From Vreelandella arcis (GTDB taxonomy: Bacteria > Pseudomonadota > Gammaproteobacteria > Pseudomonadales > Halomonadaceae), in NCBI RefSeq assembly GCF_900103865.1, contig NZ_FNII01000003.1, forward strand, positions 124,001 to 188,000: 64,000 bases of DNA, written 5' to 3'. Position 1 is the stretch's first letter. Every line of letters starts with the position of its first letter. The position numbers were made by a program, and so were the translations under genes. This document shows positions 21,665-32,503 of the stretch, piece after piece. The notes below the pieces were generated by a model. It ran no database searches. It was not told the DNA's origin and saw only the letters and a list, made by a program, of their open reading frames with translations.

Positions 21665-22603
21665 TTGCTTATTAAGCCGCTGTTTTCGCACGGCCCTTTA
21701 CCGGGATATCGGCTGTTTTTCTGCGTACTATTTGCCAGTGCGCTGATGTTTGTCGACCAACGCTTTACGCGTATGGAAAACGTGCGTGCGCAGATGTCGA
21801 TGGTGGTCGCCCCTATCCAATGGGTAGTGGGCGTGCCCAGCCGGGTTTTGGATTGGGGGTCGTTGGCCCTGTCCGACCAGCAAGCGCTGGTCGATGAAAA
21901 TCGTCGCCTGCGTGAACAAATCTTAACCCTGTCGCACCGCGGGCAGCAGATGGCTAATCTCACCAAAGAAAATGCTGAGCTACGGCGTTTGCTGGATGCC
22001 GCCCGGCAGCGCGATATCCCCTTCATGTCCGCCGAACTGCTGTCGCTGGACAATGATCCCTTCAGTCATCAGATGGTCGTGGATCGTGGTCATCGTCATG
22101 GCGCGTATGTTGGGCAGCCGGTCATTGATGCCACCGGGCTTGTCGGCCAAGTGACAGCCGTTTCGGCGTATTCGAGTCGCGTGTTGTTATTGGCGGATGC
22201 TAGCCACGCCCTGCCTGTGCAAGTTAATCGCAACGGGTTGCGCTTTATTGTGCAAGGGGCGGGTCGTTATGGACGTGTGAACGTACTGCATGTGCCCAAT
22301 ACGGCCGATATCCGTGTCGGCGATTTGCTCACCTCGTCTGGCTTAGCAGGGCGGTTCCCGCCGGGTTATCCCGTTGCCCGTGTCAATAAGGTGGCTCACG
22401 ACCCCGGTCAGCCGTTCGCCCAGGTAACTGCGGAACCAATGGCGCAGTTAAAACGCTCTCGCCACTTCCTGCTGCTTTCTCCGCCGCCAGTGCCCGAGGA
22501 GCAAGTCTGGTACGACACACTGCGGGTCTCAATAGAAGCGCTGAGAAGTGCGCATCAGGTGGCCAATCCCGACGATGCATCGGCTTCTCAGGAGGTGCCT
22601 TAA
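21665..22603 (+). CDS. mreC: MreC, rod-shape-determining scaffold
   Basis: Bitopic inner-membrane protein that links MreB to the periplasmic wall synthases PBP2/RodA. 312 aa (E. coli 367). One membrane segment at ~residues 15-32, a coiled coil at ~residues 75-115 (Leu-x-x-Glu-Asn-x-x-Leu-Arg type), then the beta-rich domain. No suitable ATG exists near the start; TTG at 21665, behind a GGGGGA site, gives the family N-terminus, so a TTG start is proposed. It lies 24 nt after mreB and touches mreD. Confidence 0.95.
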   Translation: MLIKPLFSHGPLPGYRLFFCVLFASALMFVDQRFTRMENVRAQMSMVVAPIQWVVGVPSRVLDWGSLALSDQQALVDENRRLREQILTLSHRGQQMANLTKENAELRRLLDAARQRDIPFMSAELLSLDNDPFSHQMVVDRGHRHGAYVGQPVIDATGLVGQVTAVSAYSSRVLLLADASHALPVQVNRNGLRFIVQGAGRYGRVNVLHVPNTADIRVGDLLTSSGLAGRFPPGYPVARVNKVAHDPGQPFAQVTAEPMAQLKRSRHFLLLSPPPVPEEQVWYDTLRVSIEALRSAHQVANPDDASASQEVP

Positions 22604-23092
22604 ATGCCGCGCACACCGGTGACACCTTTGATTGTGGTCTGGTTTACCCTGCTGATAGCACTGTGTTTGCAAGTCATGCCGCTGGCGGATGAATGGCAGG
22701 TATTTCGTCCAGAGTGGTTAGGCCTGATGCTGATTTACTGGTGCATGCGTGCGCCGGATCAAGTGGGCGTTCTTCACGGCTTTGTGCTGGGGATTCTGCT
22801 CGATCTCATTGAAGGGACGCCACTGGGGCAGCATGCCATTATGTTTTCCGTGCTGGCGTTTCTTTGCGCGCTGGTTTATGCCCGATTTCGGGCCTACTCA
22901 CTGGTTCAGCAAGCGCTATTGGTGCTTGTGTTGCTGGGGTTGGTGCAACTGATCGACCAGTGGTTGCGCACTCTGGTGGGCGACTTTTCCATTCATCTGG
23001 CATTTTTAACCTCGTCGCTGATCAGCGCGGTGCTATGGCCTTGGCTTGCGACCATGTTTGCGGCGTTTCAGCGTCGGTTTTCAGGGGCGTGA
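22604..23092 (+). CDS. mreD: MreD, rod-shape-determining membrane protein
   Basis: Integral membrane partner of MreC in the elongasome. 162 aa, the same as E. coli MreD, with five or six hydrophobic segments. The Pro-Glu-Trp motif near residue 34 (Phe-Arg-Pro-Glu-Trp-Leu) and the Gly-x-x-x-Gly-x-Leu-x-Asp-Leu-x-x-Gly-Thr-Pro-Leu-Gly segment near residues 58-75 are family hallmarks. ATG follows the mreC TAA without a gap, with AGGAGG upstream. Confidence 0.95.
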   Translation: MPRTPVTPLIVVWFTLLIALCLQVMPLADEWQVFRPEWLGLMLIYWCMRAPDQVGVLHGFVLGILLDLIEGTPLGQHAIMFSVLAFLCALVYARFRAYSLVQQALLVLVLLGLVQLIDQWLRTLVGDFSIHLAFLTSSLISAVLWPWLATMFAAFQRRFSGA

Positions 23093-23136
23093 GAGCCATC
23101 TAATGTCTGTCCCCCGTGGAAATGTTTGGAGCCTGT

Positions 23137-23736
23137 ATGTCATCGCAATTAGCGCCGGTTTTATGTCTGGCCTCTGCGTCACCGCGACGCCGGGCATTGC
23201 TCGAGTCGATCGGTGTCGCGGTGCAGGTTCACCCTTGCGACATTGATGAAACGCCATTAGCCAATGAGCCCGCTGAGGATTACGTTCGTCGTTTGGCTCA
23301 GGCCAAAGCGCACGCTGCACGCTCGATGACCCCGCTGCCGACGTTGGGATCTGATACGGCGCTCGTCATCGACGGTCAGATTTTAGGTAAGCCCGACGAT
23401 GAGGCGCACGCGGCTGGGATGTTGCGTCTGCTCTCGGGACGCCGCCACACGGTTTTGACCGGCGTCGCGGTTACCGGGCCTCAAGGCATGTTGGTTTGCA
23501 GTGTGGCCACGCAGGTAATGCTGCGGGACATCAGTGACTCTGAAATAGCGGCCTATTGGCGAACCGGCGAGCCGTGTGACAAGGCGGGCAGCTATGCCAT
23601 ACAGGGCATGGCGTCGGTGTTTGTCGAACGTATTGAAGGCAGCCACTCAGCAGTGGTGGGGCTGCCACTTTTTGAAACAGCGTGCTTGCTGCGTCGTCAG
23701 GGGGTACCGTTATGGAATGGACATTTACCCGCGTAA
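23137..23736 (+). CDS. maf: Maf-family nucleoside triphosphate pyrophosphatase
   Basis: House-cleaning enzyme hydrolysing non-canonical or excess NTPs to NMP and PPi; the mreD-rng-linked member corresponds to E. coli YhdE (dTTP/UTPase). 199 aa from the ATG at 23137, preceded by GGAG. The Ser-Ala-Ser-Pro-Arg-Arg motif is at residues ~13-18; Ser-Asp-Thr-Ala (here Gly-Ser-Asp-Thr-Ala-Leu-Val) near residue 71 and Gly-Lys-Pro-x-x near residue 85 complete the site. Two GTG/ATG codons further upstream in frame lack a ribosome site. Confidence 0.94.
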   Translation: MSSQLAPVLCLASASPRRRALLESIGVAVQVHPCDIDETPLANEPAEDYVRRLAQAKAHAARSMTPLPTLGSDTALVIDGQILGKPDDEAHAAGMLRLLSGRRHTVLTGVAVTGPQGMLVCSVATQVMLRDISDSEIAAYWRTGEPCDKAGSYAIQGMASVFVERIEGSHSAVVGLPLFETACLLRRQGVPLWNGHLPA

Positions 23737-23754
23737 ACCCACAAGGATTTTTGC

Positions 23755-25218
23755 ATGAGCGGTGAGGTTCTGATTAATTTAACGCCGATGGAGACCCGCG
23801 TGGCGTTGGTCGAAAACGGTGTGCTGCAGGAGGCGTTAATCGAGCGCTCTCGTCGGCGCGGTATCGTCGGCAATATCTACAAAGGCAAAATTGTTCGCGT
23901 GTTGCCTGGAATGCAGGCTGCCTTTGTCGATATTGGTCTCGAACGTGCTGCTTTTATTCACGCCCACGAGGTAATGCCGCCGGGGACGCCCGTTGAAGAT
24001 CAGCAAACCATCGGCCAGCTGCTTCACGAAGGCCAGGCGTTGGTGGTACAAGCCACTAAAGACCCGATCGGAAGTAAAGGGGCGCGTTTAACCACGCATC
24101 TCTCGGTTCCCTCGCGCTACCTGGTCTATATGCCTGACTCGCCTCATCATGGTGTCTCCCAACGTATCGAAGACGAGCGGGAACGCGAACGGCTCAAAGC
24201 GTTGCTGGATAGCAGTATTGGCGAACAAACCCTAGATGTTAACGGCGGATTTATTGTCCGAACGGCGGCTGAGGGTGTGGGCGATGAAGAGTTAATCGGC
24301 GACATGCATTTTTTGTTGCGGCTTTGGCGCAAGGTCAGCGAGCGGAAAATAACCGCCGCCCCCTCCACGGTTATTTACGACGATTTGCCGCTTTTCATGC
24401 GCACCTTACGTGATGTGATGCGCGACGATATCGAAAAGATCCGCATTGATTCGCGAGAAAATTTTGCCAAGCTGGTGGAATTTGCCGAGGAATTTATGCC
24501 CGATGCGGTGGATCGCATTGAGTACTATCCCGGCGAGCGGCCGATTTTTGACCTCTATAGCGTCGAAGACGAAATTCAAAAAGCGCTAGGGCGAAAAGTA
24601 CAGCTGAAGTCGGGCGGTTATTTGGTGATCGACCCGACCGAGGCGATGACCACTATTGACGTCAATACCGGCGGCTATGTGGGCCATCGCAACCTCGAAG
24701 AAACGATTTTTAAAACCAATTTGGAAGCGGCAACGGCGATTGCCCGCCAGCTACGGCTACGTAATCTCGGTGGCATCATTATTATCGATTTCATCGATAT
24801 GGAAGATGTAGAGCACCAGCGCCAGGTATTGCGTGTGCTCGAAAAGGCTCTGGAACGTGACCATGCCAAGACAAAATGTACCGGCGTCACCGAGCTTGGC
24901 CTGGTGCAGCTAACGCGTAAACGTACCCGAGAAAGCCTCGAACAAACCCTGTGTGAAGCGTGTCCTACCTGTAGCGGAAGGGGCACCCTCAAAACGCCCG
25001 AGACCGTGTGCTATGAAATTTTTCGCGAGATTCTCCGCGAGGAAAGGGCTTATAGTGCAGAAACTTACATGGTGTTGGCTTCACAGCCGGTTGTTGACCG
25101 CTTATTGGATGAAGAGTCGGCTGCCGTGGCGGACTTGGAAACGTTCATCAATAAGACCATCCGCTTTCAAGTGGAACAGCACTATTCTCAAGAGCAGTAC
25201 GATATTGTGTTGATGTAA
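23755..25218 (+). CDS. rng: Ribonuclease G
   Basis: Endoribonuclease of the RNase E/G family that matures the 5' end of 16S rRNA and degrades some mRNAs. 487 aa (E. coli 489). N-terminal S1 RNA-binding domain (~residues 38-125, with Gly-Asn-Ile-Tyr-Lys-Gly-Lys), then RNase-H-like and DNase-I-like parts. The catalytic Asp pair lies in Thr-Thr-Ile-Asp-Val-Asn-Thr (~residue 303) and Ile-Ile-Asp-Phe-Ile-Asp (~residue 346). A Cys-Pro-x-Cys-x-Gly zinc-link follows near residue 405. No C-terminal degradosome scaffold, which separates it from RNase E. Confidence 0.97.
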   Translation: MSGEVLINLTPMETRVALVENGVLQEALIERSRRRGIVGNIYKGKIVRVLPGMQAAFVDIGLERAAFIHAHEVMPPGTPVEDQQTIGQLLHEGQALVVQATKDPIGSKGARLTTHLSVPSRYLVYMPDSPHHGVSQRIEDERERERLKALLDSSIGEQTLDVNGGFIVRTAAEGVGDEELIGDMHFLLRLWRKVSERKITAAPSTVIYDDLPLFMRTLRDVMRDDIEKIRIDSRENFAKLVEFAEEFMPDAVDRIEYYPGERPIFDLYSVEDEIQKALGRKVQLKSGGYLVIDPTEAMTTIDVNTGGYVGHRNLEETIFKTNLEAATAIARQLRLRNLGGIIIIDFIDMEDVEHQRQVLRVLEKALERDHAKTKCTGVTELGLVQLTRKRTRESLEQTLCEACPTCSGRGTLKTPETVCYEIFREILREERAYSAETYMVLASQPVVDRLLDEESAAVADLETFINKTIRFQVEQHYSQEQYDIVLM

Positions 25219-25221
25219 TCC

Positions 25222-28200
25222 ATGACGACTCGCCCGGTGGTGCGTATTGCGTTGAGAGTGGCCGCGTGGTGGTTAGGGGCGCTTGCTATTACGTTGTTGT
25301 TGCTGCGCCTGGCGATGAGTCAAGCGGATGCGCTGACGCCGCGTATTGAGGCCTTTCTTGAATCCCGTGTAGGGGTGCCGGTCAACATTGAGCGGCTCTC
25401 ATTAGCCTTTGAGCGCAACGATATCGAACTCAAGTTGGGTGGGGTTAGCTCGCAAACGCCCAATGGCTATCCGCTATTTAAACTGGCTCACGCCACGCTA
25501 CGCTTGGATATCTGGGCATCGCTTGTCGCTCGAGCACCCATTTTCAGTAATGCCGACATCCGCGGTACTGAGTTCCATCTCTATCAACTGTTAGGTAAGG
25601 AATGGCGGTGGCCTGCGCCCGCCAAACTGCCGGTTATCGAACAGGAGCCTGAGCTCAATTTATCGGCCTTGGATCGCTGGACGGGTATTCTGCTACGTCA
25701 GCGGTTAAGCGTGGCGGATACGCGCGTCGTGTTGCACGGTGAGAATAATACTATCGACTTACATGTCCCCACGGTGCTGCTGGGGGGGGATGATCAGCGT
25801 ACCCAGCTTGAAGGCAGTATTAATCTTATCAATCAAGCAGACGATGCCGCCTCAACGCCCTTGCCGATGGCGTTCGTTCAGGCTGAAGTCGAGCCCGGCG
25901 CGCAGGGTTATCGCGATTTTTCTGCTGCGTTAAATGTGGAAGTTAAGTTAGATCACTTGGCGCTGCTTGCCGAGGTGCTGCGCCCCGAGTATGTGCCGAA
26001 GATTACCCAAGCCGGTGGCGAGGCACGACTTTGGGGACAGTGGTACAAAGGCCAGTTGGATCAAGCGCGCGTAGGTGTCGATATTCCCCAGTTGACGCTA
26101 AGACATAACGTGCAGCGCGCTATCTTGAGAGAGGTGGAAGCGCTAGGCCAATGGGAACGACAGGGCGATGGTGGAGAAGCTTGGCTGAGTGGCGATGCGC
26201 AAAAAGTCGAGTGGGCGCAACCCGCGGGCGTGAGTGATGGTCCTGCGTTGCCGCGGCATTGGTACCTGACCCATCAACCGAACGAATGGGAGTTGCGTAC
26301 CAGTGCGTTTGAATTAGCGTCGCTTGCGGCATGGCGAGATTATATCTTGCTGCCCGAGTCGGTTACCCGCGCATTGCAAACGCTATCCCCGCGGGGCCAG
26401 GTGGAAGGACTGCGTCTGGGTCAACGTGAGGGGCAGTGGGGCGTTGATGCGGCGATCAGTAACCTTGAGGTGTTGCCGTGGGAACAGGCCCCGGGGGGCG
26501 GCCCGTTGGATGCTTGGGTGCAGGCGCGCGATTTTAGGGGGCGGGTACAGTTTGCTAATCGCCAAGAAAGCACGCTTTACTTTCCCGAGCTGTTTGATGC
26601 CCCCATGCAGTTGCAGCGTGCCACGGGGCAGGTGGAGTGGGTCTACGATGGGCCGCGGGCGTTAGTCAGCGGGCGCGACATTGCCCTGAACTGGGACGGC
26701 GCCCGCGTCACCGGTGGTTTTGGTTTAGTGACTGACGCTGAGCAGGGTCACTTCGGCCTGGATATCGATTTTCAGGAGGTTGATGCCGTGGAGCGTCCAC
26801 TGGCCCAGTGGGTGCCGATGAAGGCGTTGGATGCTGATCTCCAGGAATGGCTGGGCCGGGATCTAGGTGGCTATGTAACGCAAGGGGCGCTAAAGCTCAG
26901 TAAACCGTTAGGCGACGACGTTGCTGATGATGCCATATCCACGACACTCGACCTGAGCCTGCGCGATGGTTACTTACCGATTGCCCCAGGCTGGCCTCGA
27001 CTCGACGGCGTGGTAGGGCGTTTGCAGTGGCAAGATAAAACCTTGGTGGCCGAGGTGGAGCACGCCCAAAGCCAAGGCGTCATGATTACCGGCGGTGCAT
27101 TACGACTACACGACGAGATGCTCAACCTCTCGGGGCAGTGGCAGGCAAGCGGACAAAACGCCTTAGCGTTTTTGGCGGCGATGCCTAACGACAACATTCC
27201 CGATCTCAACCAGCTTGTCCTGCAAGGCGAACTTGATGGTGATCTGGCGCTGGCTACGTCCTTGGCGAATGAAAATGATATGGTCTTGGAAGTCAATGTG
27301 CAGCCTAGAGGGATGCGTCTGGGGTATGCGGAACTTGCCGAGCGTATCAGCGACCTACAAGGACAGCTCACCTGGCAGCAGCGAGGCGAACAAAACGCCC
27401 TAGTCGGTCAATTGGAAGGGCAGCTATTCGACAGTGGGATTGAAGCGGCCATCGATACGCGACGCGAAGGGATTGCGCTTCAGGGCGAGGCGACGGCTCA
27501 AGGACTACTGGGGTTGGCAGGCTTGCGCTCTGAAGCGTCGGCGCAGATTGCCGAGGGTCGAGCCGCTTGGCAGGGACAGCTAAGGTTATCACCTAGTCCG
27601 CAACTGTCTCTGGAAAGCGATTGGCAAGGCGTCGCGGTCAAGCTACCCGCTCCGTTAAACAAATCGACACAGCAAGCCTGGCCATGGACGTTGACGGCAG
27701 ATTTGACGCCATTGCGTATCGAAAGCCGGCTCGCCGATGTGGCCTACCTGAGTGCTCAAACCCGCCAAGGCGCATTGGCCGGCAGCGTTCAACTCGGCGA
27801 AGCAGCACGTCGGCCTACTGATGCGCTGCCGCTATCCGGCTGGCATCTGGTGGCTGACGTTGAGCGGCTGGATCTTGCTGCTTGGCAGCGCGCCCTTTCC
27901 CCTTTAATAGAGGGGGGAGGCGCTTCTACACCCAGTGAAGCAACGTCAGGGCTACCGCCGCTTTCGCTGCGGGTCTCTACCGCGTGTGTGGTTTATCAGC
28001 AAGACTGCCTCGGCGGCGGCACGGCCGAGGGCGACCTGCGTGACGGTAATGCTGCGCTGATGCTCGACAGCGACCTAGTGACGGGACGGGTTGAGTATCG
28101 GGCGGCGCAACCCTATCCGTTGGATATTGCCCTTTCGCAGCTATCATTGGATCCGATCGTCAATGCCATGTCGGGAGATAACCATCAGCAGGAAGTACCT

Positions 28201-29091
28201 GCGCCATCCTCCTGGTTACAAGCGGTTGAAAAAGAGCACCCCGCCACGCCAACGCCCATGGCATTGCCTAGCTGGCTGGCCGAGTTCCCCGATGGTCGTT
28301 TGCGGCTCTCCGAAATGCGGCTGGAAGGTAAGCGAATGGGGCCCTTGACCGCTTTTTGGCATGCCGATGAGGGTGGTATTTCGCTGGATCCAGTCGGCTT
28401 AACGCTGGGGCAATTGACGGCTTCGGGCGCGCTTCACTGGGAGGGTGGTGCCGCCAACAGCCAAACCCGGGCGGAACTGGCCATCAGGGGCGGTGATGTC
28501 GCTACCGCGCTTGAACGTCTGGATCAGCCGGTTGCCATGCGCAGTCGCAGCATCCAATCGGACGCCACGTTAGTGTGGCCGGGTGCCCCGTGGCAGTTGG
28601 ATCTTGCGCGATCCGGTGGCGAGATCAATATCGACATACGCGATGGACGTTTTCTTACCCTGGAGTCGGCCCCGGCGCGTTTGGTAGGGCTTTTGAACTT
28701 TGACAATATTTTAAGGCGTCTACGCTTAGATTTTTCTGACCTGACGGGCCAAGGCACAGCGTTTGATCGTGTGCATGGTGCAGCCGATATCGCCGCAGGC
28801 CAACTGATGCTACGCGGTCCATTGCAAATTGATGCACCAGCCGCCACGCTAACGCTTCGTGGAACCGTTGACCTGGTCCACCGTGAACTTGACCAACGCC
28901 TTGGCGTCGCATTGCCGGTAAGCCAAAATTTGCCGATGGCAGCTATCGCGATTGGCGCGCCCGTTGTCGGGGGTGCCCTATTTCTAGCTGACCAGCTGTT
29001 TGGCGATACCTTGGATCAGGCGACCACGCTTTATTACCGTGTGGAGGGGCCGTGGGCCTCGCCGCAAGTTACCTTAGAAGGTTCTCGATGA
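25222..29091 (+). CDS. yhdP: YhdP, AsmA-like envelope phospholipid-transport protein
   Basis: Very large periplasmic protein (1289 aa; E. coli YhdP 1266) anchored by one N-terminal membrane segment (~residues 14-32). AsmA-like proteins of this size (with TamB and YdbH) form hydrophobic-groove bridges that carry phospholipids from inner to outer membrane. The N-terminal DUF3971-type region and the C-terminal AsmA-like part ([10 protein letters not shown] near residue 1155) are recognisable. It starts three nt after rng and its TGA overlaps the tldD ATG (ATGA). Confidence 0.93.
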   Translation: MTTRPVVRIALRVAAWWLGALAITLLLLRLAMSQADALTPRIEAFLESRVGVPVNIERLSLAFERNDIELKLGGVSSQTPNGYPLFKLAHATLRLDIWASLVARAPIFSNADIRGTEFHLYQLLGKEWRWPAPAKLPVIEQEPELNLSALDRWTGILLRQRLSVADTRVVLHGENNTIDLHVPTVLLGGDDQRTQLEGSINLINQADDAASTPLPMAFVQAEVEPGAQGYRDFSAALNVEVKLDHLALLAEVLRPEYVPKITQAGGEARLWGQWYKGQLDQARVGVDIPQLTLRHNVQRAILREVEALGQWERQGDGGEAWLSGDAQKVEWAQPAGVSDGPALPRHWYLTHQPNEWELRTSAFELASLAAWRDYILLPESVTRALQTLSPRGQVEGLRLGQREGQWGVDAAISNLEVLPWEQAPGGGPLDAWVQARDFRGRVQFANRQESTLYFPELFDAPMQLQRATGQVEWVYDGPRALVSGRDIALNWDGARVTGGFGLVTDAEQGHFGLDIDFQEVDAVERPLAQWVPMKALDADLQEWLGRDLGGYVTQGALKLSKPLGDDVADDAISTTLDLSLRDGYLPIAPGWPRLDGVVGRLQWQDKTLVAEVEHAQSQGVMITGGALRLHDEMLNLSGQWQASGQNALAFLAAMPNDNIPDLNQLVLQGELDGDLALATSLANENDMVLEVNVQPRGMRLGYAELAERISDLQGQLTWQQRGEQNALVGQLEGQLFDSGIEAAIDTRREGIALQGEATAQGLLGLAGLRSEASAQIAEGRAAWQGQLRLSPSPQLSLESDWQGVAVKLPAPLNKSTQQAWPWTLTADLTPLRIESRLADVAYLSAQTRQGALAGSVQLGEAARRPTDALPLSGWHLVADVERLDLAAWQRALSPLIEGGGASTPSEATSGLPPLSLRVSTACVVYQQDCLGGGTAEGDLRDGNAALMLDSDLVTGRVEYRAAQPYPLDIALSQLSLDPIVNAMSGDNHQQEVPAPSSWLQAVEKEHPATPTPMALPSWLAEFPDGRLRLSEMRLEGKRMGPLTAFWHADEGGISLDPVGLTLGQLTASGALHWEGGAANSQTRAELAIRGGDVATALERLDQPVAMRSRSIQSDATLVWPGAPWQLDLARSGGEINIDIRDGRFLTLESAPARLVGLLNFDNILRRLRLDFSDLTGQGTAFDRVHGAADIAAGQLMLRGPLQIDAPAATLTLRGTVDLVHRELDQRLGVALPVSQNLPMAAIAIGAPVVGGALFLADQLFGDTLDQATTLYYRVEGPWASPQVTLEGSR

Positions 29092-30539
29092 CCGAACACA
29101 CTAGTGATTTACAGACGGCTGTTTCAATTTTGCTCACGCCCGGGGGGTTAGACCTTGACGCCCTAGAAAGTGGCTTGGGCTATGCCACAGGTCCCGGTGT
29201 GGATTACGCCGACCTGTATTTTCAGCGCACCTGGCAAGAAGGTTGGGTGCTCGAGGATGGTGAGGTTAAAGAGGCAAACTATAACATCGACGGTGGTGTC
29301 GGCGTGCGTGCATTGGCCGGCGAAAAAACCGGCTTTGCCTACTCTAACCAGATTACCGCCGATGCCTTGATGGATACGGGGCGTACGGCGTCCGGGATTG
29401 TGCGTAGCGGTAAGCGCCTACCAGGACAAGCCTTTAAGCCAGTGACCGCGGCATCCTATTATGCAGGTGTAGACCCGCTTGCGGGCCTGAGCGCCGACGA
29501 TAAAGTGGCGATGTTAAAAGAGGCTGACCGCGTTGCACGGGCGGCCGACCCTAGCGTCAGCCAGGTTAGTGCATCGCTTTCCGGCACCTATGAAGTCGTG
29601 CTTGTGAATGCCAGTGATGGCACGCTCGCGGCCGATATTCGCCCCCTGGTGCGTTTCAATGTCAGTGTCATCGCCGTCAAAAATGGGCGACGCGAACGTG
29701 GTAGCGCTGGCGGCGGCGGGCGTTATTCAATGTCGCGGCTGCGCGATGAACACGTCGCAGAGCGCTATGCCAAAGAGGCCGTGCGCCAAGCACTAGTCAA
29801 CCTTGAGGCGGTGGATGCGCCTGCCGGGCAAATGCCGGTGGTATTAGGCGCGGGTTGGCCCGGCATTTTGCTCCATGAAGCGGTAGGCCATGGCCTAGAA
29901 GGTGACTTTAACCGCAAAGGCAGTTCGGCATTCGCAGGCCTGATGGGCCAACGCGTTGCCTCGAAAGGCGTTACCGTGGTGGATGATGCCACGCTAAGCG
30001 ATTGCCGGGGCTCTTTAAGCGTCGATGACGAGGGCACTCCCGGTCAGTATACCCCGCTTATTGAAGACGGCGTTTTGACCGGCTATATGCAGGATAAGCT
30101 GAATGCCCGCTTGATGGGGATGTCGCCCACCGGCAATGCGCGACGCGAATCCTTTGCGCATTTACCCATGCCGCGCATGACCAACACGGTAATGCTGGCG
30201 GGGCAAGACGCGCCCAGCGATATTATTAAGAGTGTTAAACGGGGCATTTACGCAGTCAGCTTTGGCGGCGGTCAGGTCGATATCACCTCCGGCAAATTTG
30301 TATTCTCAGCAAGTGAAGCCTATTTGATCGAAGATGGCCGTGTGACGGCTCCTGTCAAAGGCGCGACGCTAATTGGCAACGGCCCTGAGGCCATGAGCCG
30401 CGTATCAATGATCGGCCACGACATGGCGCTGGATACCGGTATTGGCGTGTGCGGAAAAGAAGGTCAGGGCGTGCCGGTGGGGGTGGGTCAGCCGACGTTA
30501 AAAGTTGACGAGCTGACCGTAGGCGGCACGCAGTCGTAA
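29088..30539 (+). CDS. tldD: TldD, metalloprotease subunit
   Basis: Catalytic partner of the TldD/TldE(PmbA) heterodimeric zinc protease, which in E. coli matures microcin B17 and degrades CcdA and other unfolded peptides. 483 aa (E. coli 481). The zinc motif His263-Glu-Ala-Val-Gly-His268 (HExxxH) and the third ligand Cys455 are both present. ATG at 29088 overlaps the yhdP stop; the 12-residue-longer frame inside yhdP is rejected. Its partner pmbA lies 620 bp further, beyond the inverted yjgA. In Pseudomonas, from memory, a nitrilase-like gene separates yhdP and tldD; here there is none. Confidence 0.96.
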   Translation: MTEHTSDLQTAVSILLTPGGLDLDALESGLGYATGPGVDYADLYFQRTWQEGWVLEDGEVKEANYNIDGGVGVRALAGEKTGFAYSNQITADALMDTGRTASGIVRSGKRLPGQAFKPVTAASYYAGVDPLAGLSADDKVAMLKEADRVARAADPSVSQVSASLSGTYEVVLVNASDGTLAADIRPLVRFNVSVIAVKNGRRERGSAGGGGRYSMSRLRDEHVAERYAKEAVRQALVNLEAVDAPAGQMPVVLGAGWPGILLHEAVGHGLEGDFNRKGSSAFAGLMGQRVASKGVTVVDDATLSDCRGSLSVDDEGTPGQYTPLIEDGVLTGYMQDKLNARLMGMSPTGNARRESFAHLPMPRMTNTVMLAGQDAPSDIIKSVKRGIYAVSFGGGQVDITSGKFVFSASEAYLIEDGRVTAPVKGATLIGNGPEAMSRVSMIGHDMALDTGIGVCGKEGQGVPVGVGQPTLKVDELTVGGTQS

Positions 30540-30545
30540 AAAAGT

Positions 30546-31067
30546 TTACAGCTGAGCGGTATCGCGTAATAGCTGGAAGAGCTTGCGAGCACTGGCCGGT
30601 GGTTTGTTTTGGTCACGTTCGCGCTGGGCGTTACGGATCAATTGGCGCAGAGTTTGTCGGTCGGTGTCCGGGTGCTCGTTGAGCCACAGCTCGGCCGCCG
30701 CGTCACCCTCGTCAATCAGCCGGTCACGCCACTTTTCAAGCCGATGAAACGCATGGTCACGCTGCTGTTTTTCTTGTTCGATATTATCGAAAACGGCTTG
30801 GATGGCGGCGAGGTCTTCTTTGCGAATTAATTTGCCGACGTATTGCATATGCCGGCGGCGTCCTTCATGGGAGCGTATGCGAGCGGTTTCGTCGATCGCC
30901 CGCAGCATGTCATCGGACAGCGGGAAACGTGCCCGCTGCGCGGGCTGCATGGCGATTAACGACTCCCCTAAAGCTTGGAGTGCGTGCATTTCGCGCTTTA
31001 TCTGAGACTTGCTGGGGCGCTCTGCCGTGTCGTCGTCTAAGGGCTCGGGGCGTTGTTTTGGCATCAT
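30546..31067 (-). CDS. yjgA: YjgA/DarP, 50S ribosome-assembly factor (DUF615)
   Basis: Helical, highly charged protein (173 aa; E. coli YjgA 183) that associates with late 50S precursors and promotes peptidyl-transferase-centre maturation. The DUF615 signature is visible: Ser-Lys-Ser-x-x-Lys-Arg-Glu near residue 20, Arg-Arg-x-x-Gln-Tyr-Val-Gly-Lys-Leu-(Ile)-Arg near residues 71-82. Two adjacent ATGs (31067, 31064) could start it. It is convergent with tldD (6 bp between) and divergent from pmbA, the same arrangement as yjgA-pmbA in E. coli. Confidence 0.93.
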   Translation of the reverse strand: MMPKQRPEPLDDDTAERPSKSQIKREMHALQALGESLIAMQPAQRARFPLSDDMLRAIDETARIRSHEGRRRHMQYVGKLIRKEDLAAIQAVFDNIEQEKQQRDHAFHRLEKWRDRLIDEGDAAAELWLNEHPDTDRQTLRQLIRNAQRERDQNKPPASARKLFQLLRDTAQL

Positions 31068-31159
31068 GGGTTCTCATTAACAGAATTCGTAGCTCTATTA
31101 TATCAGGCTGCGATGCTCAATATTGATCTGCCGACGATGTCGGTAGTTAAGGAGATTGT

Positions 31160-32500
31160 ATGGCTCAAGCGTTCGATGCATCTGCCCAGCAGGCACTGCT
31201 TACCCACCGCGCTGAAGGCGCGTTAGCCATGGCCAAACGGCTGGGCGCCGATGCCGCTGAAGTGGGCGCCAGTGTTGATCAGGGAATCGGGGTCAGTGTC
31301 CGTCAAGGTGAAGTGGAAACGGTTGAACTGTCCCGCGATCAGGGCATTGCCATCACCGTTTATATCGGTCAGCGCAAGGGCAGTGCATCGTCATCGGATG
31401 CCAGTGAAGCCTCGCTACAAGCAACCGTCGAAAAAGCCCTCTCGATTGCCCGCTATACAGGGGAAGACCCCGCGGCGGGGTTAGCCGATGCGGCGTTAAT
31501 GGCGACCGATCTGCCCGATTTACACGTTCATCACCCTTGGGACTTAACCACCGATCAGGCCATCGAGCTTGCATTAAACTGCGAGCAAGCGGGCCGAGAA
31601 GTGTCGGGGATTACGCAGTCGGACGGTGCCTCGCTGTCGAGTGGTGAAGGCGTTCGCATTTATGCCAACAGCCACGGCTTTATCGGCACTCAGAAAGGCA
31701 GCCGTCATTCTCTGTCTTGCATGCTGATTGCCGAAGACGATAAAGGCATGCAGCGCGACATGGACTACACTTCGGCACGCGATCCTAGGGAATTGGCTGA
31801 TCCGGCTACTGTCGGGCGCGAAGCAGCTCGGCGAACCCTGCGTCGGCTAGGTGCCAAGCGGCCGCCGACAGGCACTTACCCGGTGCTGTTCGATCCGAGC
31901 ATGGCGAGTGGTTTAGTGGGGCATTTAATGGGCGCCTTGGCGGGTGGTGCGCTTTATCGTCAAGCCTCTTTCTTGTGCGATCGGCTAAACACACCTTTAT
32001 TTCCCGATTGGTTTAATCTGGAAGAGCGGCCGATGGAGGTAGGCGCGACGGCTAGCTCTCCGTTTGATGGGGAGGGTGTGCAAACGCGCAATAACCGCTT
32101 TATCGAACACGGGAAAATTGCCAGCTACATGCTGTCATCGTATAGCGCGCGGCGCTTGGGAATGACCACAACGGGCAACGCTGGCGGCGCTCGCAACATG
32201 CGCATTACCGCCCCGTTATCGACTCAGGCGTCGCTGCTCGAACAGATGGGCACCGGGGTCTGGGTAACTGAGCTAATGGGGCAGGGTATTAACGGCGTGA
32301 CCGGTGACTATTCCCGCGGTGCCGCCGGTTTCTGGGTCGAAAAAGGCGTCGTTCAATACCCGATTGAAGAGTTTACCATTGCGAGTAATTTAGAGCGTAT
32401 GTTTGCGGACTTGATAGGTGTTGGCGATGACATTGACCGTCGCGGTAGCATCCATTCCGGCAGTTGGCTGATTGAAGGGATGACCATCGCCGGTCATTAG
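31160..32500 (+). CDS. pmbA: PmbA/TldE, metalloprotease subunit
   Basis: Non-catalytic partner of TldD (446 aa; E. coli 450). The peptidase U62 fold is recognisable by Gly-Ile-Gly-Val-Ser-Val-Arg near residue 36, Val-Leu-Phe-Asp-Pro near residue 244 and the glycine-rich Thr-Gly-Asn-Ala-Gly-Gly-Ala-Arg-Asn near residue 336; it lacks the HExxxH site of TldD. ATG at 31160 is preceded by AGGAG. It ends three nt from the convergent ptsO stop with no room for a terminator. Confidence 0.95.
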   Translation: MAQAFDASAQQALLTHRAEGALAMAKRLGADAAEVGASVDQGIGVSVRQGEVETVELSRDQGIAITVYIGQRKGSASSSDASEASLQATVEKALSIARYTGEDPAAGLADAALMATDLPDLHVHHPWDLTTDQAIELALNCEQAGREVSGITQSDGASLSSGEGVRIYANSHGFIGTQKGSRHSLSCMLIAEDDKGMQRDMDYTSARDPRELADPATVGREAARRTLRRLGAKRPPTGTYPVLFDPSMASGLVGHLMGALAGGALYRQASFLCDRLNTPLFPDWFNLEERPMEVGATASSPFDGEGVQTRNNRFIEHGKIASYMLSSYSARRLGMTTTGNAGGARNMRITAPLSTQASLLEQMGTGVWVTELMGQGINGVTGDYSRGAAGFWVEKGVVQYPIEEFTIASNLERMFADLIGVGDDIDRRGSIHSGSWLIEGMTIAGH

Positions 32501-32503
32501 CAC

